A stretch of 64,000 nt of DNA from Endothia cerciana (GCA_026119935.1 JALRMH010000067.1:62001-126000), one strand, 5' to 3'. Shown: positions 44,477 through 57,172, numbered from the stretch's first letter. Notes: generated from the sequence alone by a model not told the origin. Made by a program: numbers and translations.

Positions 44477-45783
44477 ATGATGCCCAATCATCCCATGTAC
44501 GGCCAGCACCACTACCCCCAGGAGGCCTCGGCCTGGATGCACCAGCAGACACATCATCAGCACGCCCAGCAGGCCGCCGCCGCCGCCGCCGCCGCCCAGC
44601 AGGCCCATTACAATCGCGTCGCGACATCAGCCACCCACGCGAGCGCCCTCAATGCTGTCCATCAAGACCCTGCCGCCGACAATCCCAACATGTCCGAGGA
44701 CAACCGCCGCACCATGGCCTACATCGCCGACCTGCTCAATGAGAACACCCGCGAGCAGGCCCTGTTGGAGCTGAGCAAGAAGCGCGAGCAGGTCCCCGAG
44801 CTCGCCCTGATCCTGTGGCACTCCTTTGGTACGTCTGCCCTCCCCCCCCGCGCCCCAAAAACCCAGGCGACCTCCTGCGCGCCCTGTTGTCGCCGACGGG
44901 TGGAGAGCTGACGGATCACGTTCAGGTGTCATGACCTCGCTGGTACAGGAGATCATCTCTGTCTATACCCTTCTCAACCCTTCACAGCTCACCGCTGCCG
45001 CCTCCAACCGGGTCTGTAACGCCCTCGCCCTCCTGCAGTGCGTGGCATCCCACAACGAGACCCGGACATTGTTCTTGAACGGTATTTGCACCTGCCACCC
45101 CGCTCCCCCCGCCTCATAACCTATGTGTCACCGCTGACTTTTTTGTGCGCCAGCGCATATCCCTCTATACCTCTATCCCTTCCTCAACACCACCTCCAAG
45201 TCTCGCCCCTTCGAGTATCTACGACTCACCAGCCTCGGCGTCATCGGCGCCCTCGTCAAGAATGACTCGTCCGAGGTCATCAACTTCCTGCTCACCACGG
45301 AGATCATCCCTCTCTGTCTCAGGATCATGGAGACGGGCTCCGAGCTGTCAAAGACCGTGGCCATCTTCATAGTTCAGAAGATCCTGCTCGACGACAACGG
45401 TCTCAACTACATCTGTGCGACGTACGAGCGCTTCTACGCTGTCGGCACCGTCCTAAGCAACATGGTCGGGCAGCTTGTGGAGCAGCAAACCGCGAGACTG
45501 CTGAAGCATGTGGTCAGGTGCTTCCTGAGGTAGGAGCTCTCCCTTCGCCCTTGGCTCGTTGCGACCCTCGGATGATACAGACCATGGACTGACGCGGCGC
45601 AGACTTAGTGATAACGCCAGGGCCCGGGAAGCTCTGAGACAGTGCCTGCCCGAGCCGTTGCGCGATGCCACCTTTTCCGCGGTCCTCCGCGACGACGCAG
45701 CCACGAAGCGATGCCTCACGCAGCTGCTTGTCAACTTATCCGATAGTGCCATGGCAGACCTTGGCAACCCCGGCATCTCCTAG
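44477..45783 (+). CDS. CAF40: CCR4-NOT complex subunit Caf40 (Rcd1/CNOT9)
   Basis: Exons 44477-44828, 44926-45081, 45154-45529 and 45603-45783 give about 354 residues. The N-terminal 75 residues are His/Gln/Ala-rich (a run of eight Ala after HAQQ). The conserved armadillo-like domain follows: AYIADLLNENTREQALLELS, LALILWHSFGVMTSLVQEII, LNPSQLTAAASNRVCNALAL, FEYLRLTSLGVIGALVKND, and VIDFLL-type VINFLLTTEIIPLCLRIM. It ends with DATFSAVLRDDAATKRCLTQ. All three introns are 72-97 bp with good signals, and each junction restores conserved sequence. Caf40 binds Not1 and recruits CCR4-NOT to mRNAs for deadenylation and translational repression, in cytoplasm and nucleus. Confidence 0.93.
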
Positions 45784-46779
45784 AAGGATGCGCCGGCCGT
45801 TGTCAAGCGGATCGCCCTGAGGTCAAGCACTGGCCGTAGAGCTATCAGATAATTCTCAGCAGACTTGGATGCCTAAGGGGGTGCTCTGCAGCCCACGGCG
45901 AGAAACGCAGCAAGGTCGCCTACCTTCCTGTTCATGCCGCTGTTGACAGCGCCCATGCTGACGTCCTGCGGGTGAACATGGTCGTGGCACCAAGCGCAAC
46001 TCACGAGGTCTTCAGGGCCTTCTGCCGTCTTGTTTCCGGAACGATCAAGGGAGAGCTTCTCACGGCCACTTCGAACATGACTGTAGCGACCATACCCTTC
46101 CCTCTTATGGCTACGGAGTGCTTCTGGTCGAGGCTTCAGGATGCAGTTGGATCAGGGTATGAACGAATATGGGGGGGGGGGGGTGATACTATTCGAGGCT
46201 GGAGTTCATGTCTCATTACAAACTCAAAATCTTGGTGGGCCTGGACGAGTACCTGCGATGAGAGGAAGGGAGAGGGCGTACAGGTTCCAGTCTCGGTTTT
46301 ATGGAACGTCCCAAGGCGTTCGAGCAGCCTCTCGTGCTTTACTACGTTTGCATAGCGTTCTTGAAGGGGTGGGGAGGGGAAGTCTTCTAGATGGTATACC
46401 CGTGGCGTTCGTTATTGTTTTGCGGCTCGGCGTTGCATCGGTGCATGGATTACAGGCGGGTAGACATCACAGAGGGCATTTTGAGGCAGCTAGTCGGACG
46501 GACGGAGGAAAACTTTGAATTCCGTACAAGATAGACGCCAAAAGCGACGGTATCAGAAGATTGCACATTTTAACGCATACATGTATATCTCAGTGCCTCA
46601 AGTTGGACCAGCATCACTGAGCCGAATCGGCTCGGCTGCCGAGAAAAAAAGAAGAAGAAGAAGGTCCTTATCCCAAAACAATCAGTCATGAACCCCGGAA
46701 GGCGACCTCGATGCCTATAACTCCGCCAGAACGCCCAACCCATTCTAAACGCCACCGCAACCGGCCCGTCCCATTGCTT
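45784..46779. other. Convergent intergenic region
   Basis: About 1 kb between the CAF40 stop and the stop of the large wall-protein gene. It contains a run of 13 G at 46171-46183. No gene is seen. Confidence 0.5.
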
Positions 46780-49700
46780 TTACAAGAAGGCGGCAAAGAG
46801 CCATGAAAAGAAGACCAAGCCAACAGCTTGGCAAACCAGCCCAGGTGTCACGCTGCCGGCCGCGGATGTCTTGACGGAGCTGGTGGCCTTGGCCGTGCTG
46901 GTGGTGCGCGAGGTCGACGAGGAGCTCGTGGCAGTCGCTGCCGCCGGGCTGCCCCTCGTCGTCATGAGCGTGCTGGCCGTGGGCTGCGGGAACGTGTTTG
47001 TCGAACTCGCAGGAGTCGCGCGGGCCACCAGATCGGTGTTCAGGGTCAGAGTCCAGCCTTGCCGCACAGCGGCTGTGCGTCTTTGGAGACTTTCGGTGAT
47101 GGTCTGGTTTGGAACCACCACGTTAGCGATTACTCTAGAAACCCCCCCCCCCCCCTGTTTTGCGGATGTTAGGTATCCTTTGGCCACTTACCGTATCGTA
47201 CTCGCCATTGTCGAGGTCCAGTCCAATCGTCACCTTCAGGCCTCCGAGTACCGAAGCCAGATTACTGCCCCCAGTGATCGCGGCCGTAAGCGCTGTGCTT
47301 GTGGCGGTCACCGCGAGGCTTCCGTTGCCGATACCTGCAGACGAGCCCCCGGCACCTGTAGGGAGGCTCACGAATAGTGACTGCGGCAGCTGAGGCACAC
47401 CTGTGGCACTCAGAGAGCCGGAAACTCCTGCAGCGGCGCTCATGGAGCTGCTGGATGATGAGCTGCCAATCAGCGAGCTACCATTAAACGCCATCCCATT
47501 AGAAACGCTGCCACCGGACACGCCGCTGCCGGACACGCTGCTGCCGGACACGCTGCTGCCGGACACGCTGCCACTGGATGAGCTGCTAGTTGACAAGCTG
47601 TCGTATGCCGAAGAAGAATAAGACGATGATGAGCTATTCGTCGCTGAGCTGCCGCTCAGAAAGCTGGCGCCCGAAGATGCGCTCACCGATCCACTGCCGG
47701 GCGCTGGAGTATCAGAAGCCGATGACGAGAGGCTGCTGTCCGCGGAACCCCCTCCTGGCGGGGCGCTAAGGGTCGAGCTACCGGATCCTGTCCCTCCTAG
47801 AGACGACGATGATGATGATGAGCTTCCACTCATGGCGCTTGCTCCTGACGAGACGCCGTAGGACGAGCTTTGCGACGATGACGACGAGGCGCTGCCGTAC
47901 GCTGAGGAAGCAGAGGAAGCAGAGGAAGCAGAGGAAGCAGAGGACGAGCCATTGTATGCCATACTTCCTGTCGCTGAGTTTCCATATCCTTGGCCGCCAG
48001 ACTGCGTTGAGGATGATGAGGAGCTGCTGCTCCCACCGTAGTTGGAGTTGCTAGATGTTGATGACGACAAAGACGACGACGCGCTGTTGATCGATGAACT
48101 GCCAGACACAGAAGACGCAGATGTCGAGGTATTAGAGAGTAGACCACCGGAGGACGAGCTACCACCTGCATAGCCGGCGGCGCCCTGCGTACTAGCCTGA
48201 GAACCCGTCGTGCTGTCTCCCGAGCCTGCACTGTCCGTCAGGTCGAGACCAGAATCTCCAAGCACGTTAGTGATGTTCGCGATTCCTCCGTTCGTCGATA
48301 CGACTCCGTCATCGTCGCAACTGTCATCTGATGTGTCGTCTGACGCACCAGACCCGGGTGTAATTAGAGGGCTGCTGGTGCTGCTGTATGTAGCGGTGTA
48401 CACGCCACTGGGGCTCGCTGCGATTCCTGAATCGCTTCCGCCAGAGGCTCCTGAGCCTGAACTTTGGGAACCAGCGCTTGCCCATGAAGCATCCCCACCC
48501 GCCGCTCCTGAGACTGAGGTGCCGGAACCGGCGGCACCTTGCCATGAAGAACTTCCGCCAGCCGAGCTTGAGCTCGAGCTCCCAGAGCTAGAACCCGTTC
48601 CTAGAGAGCTTTCTCCCGTCCCAGAGAAGGAAGGTGACAGCCCAGAGGAAGAAGACATCCCAGAGGAAGAGGCCGACGATCCAGAGGAAGAATACGATAG
48701 CCCACCAGTAGAGCTGTCACTATTGCTGCTTGAGCTGGCTCCCAGTCCCGAGCTGGATCCCAGCCCCAGGCTGCCTGCACCAGCCATGGACGAAGTCAAC
48801 CCCCCAGAACTGGCTCCCATCTGAGAAGTGCTTCCTCCGGACGTGTAAGAACCTATGCTGCCAGAGCTGGCTCCTGTTCCTCCGAGGCCTCCTTCTACTC
48901 CAGAAGAAGATGATAGCCCGGATGAAGACGAAGAAAGCCCATCAGTGGAGCTAACATCATCGCTGCTTGAGCTGGCTCCCAGCCCCGAGCCGGCTCCCAG
49001 GCCAGAGCCGGCTCCCAGGCCAGAGCTGGATCCCAGTCTGAAGCTGTCTCCCAGCCCTGAGCTGGGTCCCAGCCCCAGGCTGCCTGCACCAGACATGGAT
49101 GAAGTCAGCCCCCCGGGACTAGCTCCGATCTGAGAGGCGCTCCCTCCGGACGTGTAAGAACCCATGCTTCCAGAGCTGGCCCCAGTTCCTCCTCTGGATC
49201 CGCCGGCTGCGAATGAACCCAGTCCACTGGAGCCGGCACCCATCGACGATGCGCTCCCACCACTTAGCACGGAGCCCAGGCCGCCGAGGCCAGAAAGCAC
49301 CCCAGAAGGCGCCCCTGATCCGGTTCCGCCGTTGGCGCCGAAGAAGCCTGATCCCGTGATGCCAGATGAGGAACCCATAGCAGATGCTGCCGACGCAGTG
49401 TTTGATCCGAGCGCGGCGGCCATAGCATTGCCCGACGCGGCCATGCCACTAGGGCTGAGGGCCATCGAGACGCTACCGTCGCTCGCGCCAGAAGACGCGG
49501 AGCCGAAGAAGCTGTTTCCTGCGCCCGTGGCGGCGGCCGCCGCCGCAGCATCTGTATAGTAAGGGACCACACTACCTGCAGCACCCGGGCCGCTTTGGAC
49601 AGCCGCGGCTGATCCCATACCACTCGGGTGGAGGGCCATCATCGAAGCGCTACCGCCGTATGAGTCCGAGTTTGAATCTGCCATTGAGAGACCCGTGGCC

Positions 49701-50822
49701 GAAGACCCTGTAGCTGCTGAGGCATAGGCAGGCACGCCAATTGCGGCGCCTGTGGCGGCTGCGCTTCCGCCGTTGGCACCAGATAGCAAGCCACCGAGGC
49801 CACTCGGGCTGAGACCCATGCCCGCACCGCTTCCACCGAGTGCCGCTGAGCTCACGGAAGACCCAGAGCCTAGACCGGCCAATGCCAGGCCGGTGGCAGC
49901 AGGACCCGGGGCGTCAGACAGTATAGGCATACCGCTTGGCGCCGTGCCGAGACCAGTCGTCAAGACTACTGCTGCTCCTGTCTGGCTCGCGGTGCCGGAT
50001 CCGAGCGACAGTGTCGTGAGGGCAGAGTAGCTGTCTGATGTGGTGCCAGAGTCGGTCACCTCTTCCTCGTCCCTGACCACGAGGACCTCGGCTGCCACAG
50101 GCTTGCCGAGGCCGGCCTGGTCTGCAAAGTCGTCGACGTCGAAGTCCATCCGCAGGGAGGGGTTCGCGGCCATGTCTGCTGCCCAGGCCATCCAGTTGAA
50201 CTGCGTGCCTGATAGCGTGTGCTGGCTGGTCTGGTTCAGGAGGCTCGAGGACGAGGAGCTCCCCGACTGGGTGTCATACAGTAGTACCGCGAGCAGGCGC
50301 AGATCCGAGGACGAACTTGACGACGAGTTCGACGAGGAGGTGGAGGAGAACAGGCCCGAGGGCTCCTTGAAACCCACGAAGGGGTCGGCAGAGGAGCTCA
50401 ACATATTATCGCTCATGTTCAGCTGGGTGTATGAGCTCATGGTCATCTCCTGCTGCACGAAAAGCAAGTAAGACTCCGATCCGAGGAAGATGAGCTCCGG
50501 GTCGCTGCCGGCGATCTTCAAGATGGGGATCTCAAGGCCCAGGGCAAGGTATGACCCGTTCGCACTACCATTTGGCAGGCTCAGGGAAGGCCGGCTCGAC
50601 AAGACTGCCACCCCAGGTTAGCCTGATCTGCATCCGCCAGGTGGGGGGCCCAACTGACTTACCCTTGGCGGAGATCTGAGTGGTTGGCGTCACGGAGAAC
50701 GGAGGGCTGCTGCTACTACTTCTCCCGCGGAGTACATAATCAAAGGAGGCGGCAGCCTGGCCGTGTAGTAGAGCCACGGTGGCAGCGGCAGCAAGGCGCT
50801 GCCGGGGACCTGAAAGCCTCAT
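46780..50822 (-). CDS. Large Ser/Gly-rich secreted protein, probable GPI-anchored wall protein
   Basis: Minus-strand exons 50822-50663, 50604-47192 and 47103-46780 give about 1,298 residues. Exon 1 encodes a signal peptide (MRLSGPRQRLAAAATVALL). A compact N-terminal segment follows (residues about 54-230: ANGSYLALGLEIPILKIAG, PELIFLGSESYLLFVQQEM, FNWMAWAADMAANPSLRMDF). Then come about 900 residues of Ser, Gly, Ala and Thr in tandem repeats. A conserved-looking end follows (GGLKVTIGLDLDNGEYDT, spliced to TITESLQRRTAAVRQGW), then a Ser/Thr-rich stalk and a hydrophobic tail (VCQAVGLVFFSWLFAAFL) typical of GPI-attachment signals. The last intron contains a run of 14 G. I know no named family. Heavy O-glycosylation and wall or surface location are inferred from composition. 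Confidence 0.78.
47142..47155. repeat. Run of 14 C (14 G on the coding strand) inside an intron
   Basis: The run lies in the last intron of the wall-protein gene, about 36 bases downstream of the donor. If unspliced it would end the frame as a short glycine run and a stop. Confidence 0.85.
47515..47582. repeat. 15-bp coding minisatellite in the wall-protein gene
   Basis: About four units of CCGGACACGCTGCTG encode a repeating SGSSV pentapeptide on the minus strand. Such arrays change length easily by slippage or recombination. Confidence 0.8.
47898..47943. repeat. 9-bp coding repeat in the wall-protein gene
   Basis: About five tandem units of GAGGAAGCA encode a repeating SSA tripeptide on the minus strand. 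Confidence 0.8.
48715..49214. repeat. 309-bp in-frame duplication in the wall-protein gene
   Basis: Two diverged copies lie 309 bp (103 codons) apart; for example the block at 48769-48840 recurs at 49078-49149. Both encode GGTGASSGS and GSYTSGGS followed by a GLTSSM and AGSLGLG block. Smaller 18-bp units (CCGGCTCCCAGGCCAGAG) are nested at 48988-49030. Confidence 0.8.
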
Positions 50823-53468
50823 GGCGGGAAAGGTGAGGGACCGAGGAGAAGAAGGGGGTACAGATTAATGGTGGATCAAAACCAGGACCTCAAGGAGGAA
50901 AAGACGCTTGTCTGTGCCGGCGACATGCAAAGAAATGAATGCGAACAAGGGGGGCCAGCCGAAAAGAACAGAAGCAGGAGCAGAGTCAACACGGAATGAA
51001 AGACAGCCTGCTGTTGTGCAGCACCTGGAAGACGGCGCAGTCATGAGGTGGGGACGGAGGCTCGTTTAAAGAGGGCCGGCGAGGACGCGAGCAGCGCGAG
51101 CGAGGCTCCAGGCGGGTGGTCAAACGAGAGGAGCCGGGCAGGTGAGGAGGAATAATAATAGCTACATGTCTGCTACAGACAGGGGGAAGCTCACGGGAGA
51201 GCGGGCAGCATTGGTGACCCATCGCGCGCAGCAAGCAAGGCCGCGACCGCTGAGCATCCGGAAGAGAGCGATGGGCGGAGGAAAGAATCGCATCCTGAGC
51301 ACCGGGATGCCAAGACGATGAGACGAGCCGAGGAGGCGGCCGGGGGAGGACCACCGAGGATGCGGCGGGAGAGGCGGGAGAGGCGGGCGAAACGAAGTGG
51401 ATGCCGGGCCTCTGGACGGGCTTGGCCGTGTTGGGCGTGAAACATCCGGATGGCAGTGCGAGGCCTGTACAAGGCGGGCCGAGGTTTCAGTAGGCGGTGG
51501 GGAGGATCAGATGACATGACCGTCTGAGGGAAGCCAAAAGCGCAAGGTTCCCGGCCGTGTGGGGGGGGGGGGGGCGAAGATGGCATCGCGGGTGGCCGCC
51601 GTCAGATTGGGCCACCCAGCAAGGCCCGGATCTGACAGTCAGCATATCGCGGTCAGCGGGTGCTGTAATATGTAATAAGAAGGGCCACGTTTGGTCCCAA
51701 GTAGGGCAGAGAACCGGTTCTCTTCTCTCTGGCCAGCGGTCTGTCGCCACTGGGCGTCGGGGTGAAGGGCGAGGCCGAATTGGCATGGCCCCTCTGGCAA
51801 CGCATGGCACTCGATGCAGCTGTGGTCGAGACAGCCATGGCTAGACTGGCACCACATGATCGCGCCCGCAGATGAGCTTATAGGAGAAACGGCCAATGAC
51901 GGATCATGGGCCCTTGGTTGGTGAGTCTCGCAGGAGGTGAGGTAAGTAGGGGAGAATGGTATCTGTCGAAGCGACACGGCCGTGATGAAGCCGGTTCACG
52001 ATCCGTAGATGAGGTGAGATGAGGTGGGTGTTGGGCACCCTGCTTACATAATGCATCAAGATACTTTGCATTACATAACAAAGCCTAGCCTCAACAAAGC
52101 CCCACCCCCCCCCTCCCTCTCCCCCCAGAGGCCACCTGGGGCCAACCTCGAACTGATGTTGCCACCATAATACTATGCAGTAGGTTTCTACCCACACTCC
52201 TGCAAAAGTTGTGACCCTGTTTGCCTCTGAATTAACCCACCCCCCTTCTGACATCACCCAGGACCGCTGCAAATCATCAGGTGGCAGCCTTAAGGCCTGG
52301 GCGGGCTCGGCGTGCTTGGCAATGTGCAGACAAACTACTCATATGTAGGTAGTACTAGGCCTGGGAGTGTCACCACTGCCCACTGCCCACTGCCCACTGC
52401 CCACCACCATCTCCCAGCCACAGATGGTCAGGAGACATGAAGGTCCTCAGGCTAGGATACCACAGGCCTTCTTCGCCACCAGCCACCAGGGGAATTGGCC
52501 AGTGGGTTCTTGGCACCAGCGTGGATAGGGGGGATGTCTGCTGTGCTGTGATCCGTCCCAGCTAGCTGCTACATCCACCCCACACTTCTCCCCCGGGTTT
52601 GGGGCCCTTCACCATGTGAAGATTATGCACGAGGACCCCTGATCTTCACTGAGCAGACCAGTTGATGCCTCCCGAGGTGCTGGGTCTTGAGGCGGCGCGC
52701 TGGGCCACGGCAGGGCAAGGCTGATCCCAGCAGCCTGCAAACGGCCCAGGCTCGCCTCCTCTAGCACGGTGGGCCGCACGCATTCAGGGCGGATGGCGGT
52801 GGGCTAGCGCATCTCACCATCTACCCTGGCCTCTTTCACCCGATTCCCTTAGGAATCTTATCTACTACTATGGCACTACCACGTATAGTACCTGGTATGG
52901 AGGACAAGGACACAGCAGTTTAGCTTCTCGGCAGCACAGCCTGGACGGCCGACCCTGGCCGTTGATCACCAGGTCCCCTTAACTTGGTTCAGGCGTCGAG
53001 GATACCAATAGTAGCATGGCGGGCAGCAGCAACAGGTGACAAACGTGCTCAAAGGATTCGCCTTGCCGAAGGGCTTTTTGACTGCCTTTACTACCCTCAC
53101 TCGCACGGCTCCCGTCCTTCTGCTCCAGCCCTCAACTGCGACGCGCGGTCTTGGGATCCTGGCATCGTTCACCAGTACAGTACATATCAGGTCCGCAGCC
53201 CGGCCCACTCCTCCTCGTGTCCTCCTCACCCGGCCTTATCTATCAACGACTCCGGGCTGAGGTCCCCGCCCCTCCGCGTCTTGTTCCTCCCGCGGCTGAC
53301 AATACACGGCATCCATCGAGCGGCACCGACCTCCTGCGCCACCTGCACCCCAAAACAATCCCGCTGCGGCCATCCGGGTCGCGTTCCGGGCGGCCCAGGC
53401 TGTCGGTCTCGAGGATACCACCTCGAGGTTACCTGGTGTAACGCTCCACCATCCATCCCGCCCAGGAG
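50823..53468. other. Long divergent intergenic region (2.6 kb), no gene seen
   Basis: This is the longest gap between two promoters in the window, separating the wall-protein gene from KHA1. It has a run of 14 G at 51561-51574, a C9 run at 52105-52113 and a 7-bp repeat array near 52374. Open frames are short or GC-driven. A large regulatory region is possible but unproven. Confidence 0.5.
52374..52402. repeat. 7-bp tandem repeat (four units)
   Basis: Four perfect units of CACTGCC lie in the intergenic region upstream of KHA1. Confidence 0.85.
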
Positions 53469-56449
53469 ATGGCCATCACGGACAGCCTCGCGCGCCCTGC
53501 GCCGCTGCTCTCCATGGCATCCGCCCTCGCCTTCCTCGCCGCCGGCGCGGACGCGGCTGCGGCCGCGGAGCCTCACCGGCCTCGCGCCACCGCAACCTCG
53601 CAGTCCGGCATCCTCGAGGGTGCCAACCCCGTGGCCTACAGCGCGTCCAATCCGGTCCTGCTCTTCATCATCCAGACCATCATCATCATCATCTTCTGCC
53701 GCATCCTCCACTGGCCCCTCTCCTACCTGAACCAGCCCCGCGTCATCGCCGAGGTCATCGGCGGCATCCTGCTGGGCCCCTCCGTGATGATGCGCATCCC
53801 GAACTTCCAGGACTCCATCTTCCCCACGCTCTCCATGCCCGTCCTCAACAACGTCGCCAACCTGGGCCTGATCATCTTCCTCTTCCTCGTCGGCGTCGAG
53901 GTCGACATCAGGCTCTTCACCAACAACTGGAGGGTGGCCCTGACGGTCGGCCTCGCCGGGATGGCCCTGCCGTTCGGCTTCGGCTTCGCCATCGCCTGGG
54001 GGCTGTACCACCAGTTCCGGAACGACCCCAACACCGTCGAGATCAGCTTCGGCGTCTACGGCCTCTTCATCGGCACCGCGCTGGCCATCACCGCCTTCCC
54101 CGTGCTGTGCCGCATCCTGACCGAGCTGAACCTGCTGGGGTCGTCCGTGGGCGCCACCGTCCTGGCGGCGGGCATCGGCAACGACGTCACGGGCTGGATC
54201 CTCCTCGCGCTCTGCGTCGCCCTGGTCAATAACTCCACCGGCCTGGCAGCCCTCTGGGCCCTGCTCTGCGTCGTCGGCTGGGCCCTGTTCCTGTGTTTTG
54301 CAGTCCGTCCCTGCTTCATCTGGTGTCTCAAGAAGACGGGCAGCCTCCAGAAGGGGCCTACCCAGGGCATGGTCGCCCTGACCCTGGGGATCGCCCTCAT
54401 CTCGGCCTGGTTCACTGGTACGTAGGGTACTCTTATCTATCTGGGCGGCGAGAGGGAGGCGGCATCATGTGCGTTATGGCTGGACCGCGTGGCTGACAAT
54501 TACTTCCATAGGCATCATCGGGGTTCATCCCATCTTCGGTGCCTTCCTGGCCGGCTTGATCTGCCCCCACGAGGGAGGTTTCGCTATCAAGCTCACCGAG
54601 AAGATCGAGGATATCGTCTCGGTGCTCTTCCTGCCGCTCTACTTTGCCTCGTCGGGGCTGAGCACCAACCTCGGCCTGCTCAACGACGGCATCACCTGGG
54701 CTTACGTAATTGGGGTCATCGCTGTGGCCTTCTCTGGTAAGATCATCGGGGGCACGCTGGCTGCAAGATTCAACAAGCTCGAGTGGCGCGAGTCCTTCAC
54801 CATCGGATGCCTCATGAGCTGCAAGGGCCTCGTCGAGCTGATCGTGCTTGTAAGTATAGAAGCGACGGGGGAAGGGGGGGGGGGGGGCTTAGGGAGAAGA
54901 TGCGACACAGGACGGCAGCTGACAGAAAGAATCATAGAACGTGGGCTTGCAGGCCAAGATCCTATCTGAACGTACCTTCACCATCTTCGTTGTCATGGCC
55001 TTGGTAAGTCTCACCCGTCGCTACAACAACGTGGGCGTGTCACCCGCTGACCGGGCCAACCAACTTTAGGTCACGACGGTATCCACGACCCCGTTGGTCA
55101 AGTGGCTCTACCCACCATGGTACCAGAGCAAGATGGACAGGTTCCGACGAGGCGAGACCGACAAGGACGGGAACCCGATCGGCTCAACAGGCCCGAGCGG
55201 CGGGGACTCCGCCCAGAAGTTGGACTCGGCCCAGATCCGCCGCCTGCTCGTCTACCTGCGGCTGGATAGCCTGCCTGGCCTCTTCACCTTCATCGCTCTG
55301 CTCGGGGCCGACAGGCAGACACAGAAGCAGATCGCCGAAGCCGCGGGCGGCGGCGGCGGCGGCGGCGAGGACCAGCGCGGCGCCGAGCCCGCGGCGAGGA
55401 GGCCCCTCGAGGTCCACGGGCTGCGGATCCTCGAGCTCACGGAGCGCAACTCGTCCGTCATGCAGGTGACGGAGGGCGAGGAGTACTACTCGGAGCGGGA
55501 CCCTGTCGTGAACACGTTCCGCACCTTTTCGCGGCTCAACGACGTCGCCGTTTCCGGCCGGGTCGCCGTCGTGCCCGCGTCCTCGTACGCCGAGACGCTC
55601 ATAAAGCGGGCGTCGGACGTCGCCTCCGACTTCGTCCTGGTGCCCTGGAGCGAGTACGGCCGCGTCGGCGAGGACACGGCGTCCGCGCTCGACGTGACGG
55701 CGTCCGCGAACGAGCGCTTTACGGCCCGCAGCCACCTCGACTTCATCAGCCAGGTCCTGCACAGGCCCGCCTGCAACACGGGCATCTTCATCAACCACGG
55801 CCTCGGCGGGCTGCTGGAGCCCCCCAGGAAGGGCAACAGGGGCGGCGCCATGTCGGTCCACAGTCAGCGCGGCGGCGGCGACCCGGCCTGCCTGCCCGTC
55901 GAGGACAAGACGCACCATATCTTCCTCCCCTTCCTCGGCGGCGTTGACGACCGCGTCGCCCTGCGCTTCGCCCTGCGGCTCGCCAAGAACCCCAACGTGA
56001 CGCTCACGGTCGCCCACCTCAACTGGGCGGGGGCGGACTCTGGCGACGAGGTGGAGGGGGTCCACGGGGGCCCGCACGGCAGCAAGGACGAGGTCAAGGT
56101 GGTCGAGAGCGCCTCGGCACAGGACATGGCGCTCCTCTCCTCGCTGTCGTCCTCCCCGCCCCGGGAGCTGGTCGGGCGCCTGACCATCATGGAGGTCGAT
56201 GTCAAGCGCGGGACGGCGGTGGCGGAAGCCGTCGCCCGGGCCAGGTCGCATGTGGGCAACTTCCCCAAGAACGCCGGTGACATCGTCCTCGTGGGCCGAT
56301 CGCACCGGGGCCTCAGTGATGCGGTTGTTGACATCGAGGGCGAGGACCTGAGGAGGACCATCGGCGTGGTCGCCCAGCAGCTTGTCGACGGTGGTGTCAA
56401 GGCAAGCCTGCTGGTCATCAAGGCTGGTGGCGCGGGACTCAGTTGGTAA
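53469..56449 (+). CDS. KHA1: K+/H+ antiporter of the Kha1 family
   Basis: Exons 53469-54417, 54512-54849, 54938-55003 and 55070-56449 give about 910 residues, close to the 873 of yeast Kha1. The N-terminal 460 residues form a Na+/H+ exchanger domain of about 12 membrane helices, with QPRVIAEVIGGILLGPSVMM, FLFLVGVEVDIRLF, GTALAITAFPVLCRILTEL and the ion-binding GIGNDVTGWILLAL region. HPIFGAFLAGLICPH and CLMSCKGLVELIVLNVGLQ bridge exon junctions correctly. A soluble C-terminal half of about 450 residues (IFLPFLGGVDDRVALRFALR, TLTVAHLNWAG, DIVLVGRSHRGLSD) resembles the regulatory part of CPA2 exchangers. In yeast the protein sits in Golgi or endosomal membranes and controls K+ and pH. Intron 2 contains a run of 14 G followed by a decoy CTTAG. 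Confidence 0.92.
54874..54887. repeat. Run of 14 G inside KHA1 intron 2
   Basis: The run begins 25 bases into an 88-bp intron and is directly followed by CTTAG, a potential false acceptor. The acceptor that restores the protein is CATAG at 54933-54937. Confidence 0.85.
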
Positions 56450-57172
56450 TCGAAGCATATTTGCTCCCGGGGGTTGGAGGGGAGGGGGGGGGGGTGGCCA
56501 ACTGTCGTTCTCATGCATGTGTTGACACATTAGTACGACCAACCATTCCTGGAGGCGTTTCTAGACTATATATAGGATAGGACCAATCTGGGGGCACGAG
56601 AGCATCCTAGGCCAAGCAGTGTGGATTGATATTACATTGACAAACCCTGTTCAGACTATGTTCTGGGCAGTGCATTTGGTCTTGCCATCATCCTCCCAGC
56701 TAATTGAACTGAGGCTGGCCGGAAAGCGAGCACTGTTCCTGCGTCCTGTCTCGTCAGCCTCGTGAAGCAGCCTCGTAGCCATCCTGCCAGTGTCTGCAAT
56801 CGGCCTAGACCAAAAACAGCCCCGACCTTCCCGGACCGAGACTATCTCTCTGATGGCTGATGGCTGACGGAGGATGGAGACTCTGGTCCAGGTCTTCCCG
56901 TCGCACCCCCCTTTCAAAGGCCAACAATGCCGATGGGAGAAGGCTTCAGCACTGGGATTGTGAAGGTCCCCTGCAGGGCCATACCGCTTCTTTAGGGGTC
57001 GTGGAGGCACCCAGGCGCCAGGCATCCTACAGCATCGGCCGCACCGGACTGTGTCGAACTAGCCTGCGGCAGAGTTTAGGTTGTCGTATGCTCCAGGGGA
57101 CGGCGGTACCACAGGGAGATAGGGGGATGTTTTGTGCGGGGGTGCAATACATCAGCATCACATCGAACATGT
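56450..57172. other. Convergent intergenic region
   Basis: This 720-bp gap lies between the KHA1 and RAD10 stop codons. It contains a run of 11 G at 56484-56494. No gene is seen. Confidence 0.5.

Noticed and set aside
53226..54011. 261-codon minus-strand open frame over the KHA1 membrane domain
   Set aside because: It is antisense to well-conserved transmembrane helices and has an acidic low-complexity composition.
54860..54892. CTTAG after the G14 run as the acceptor of KHA1 intron 2
   Set aside because: It would give an intron under 45 bp and break the frame; CATAG at 54933-54937 restores conserved antiporter sequence.
55184..56542. 452-codon minus-strand open frame over KHA1
   Set aside because: It is antisense to the conserved soluble half of the antiporter and is rich in Arg, Asp and Gly as expected of a GC shadow frame.
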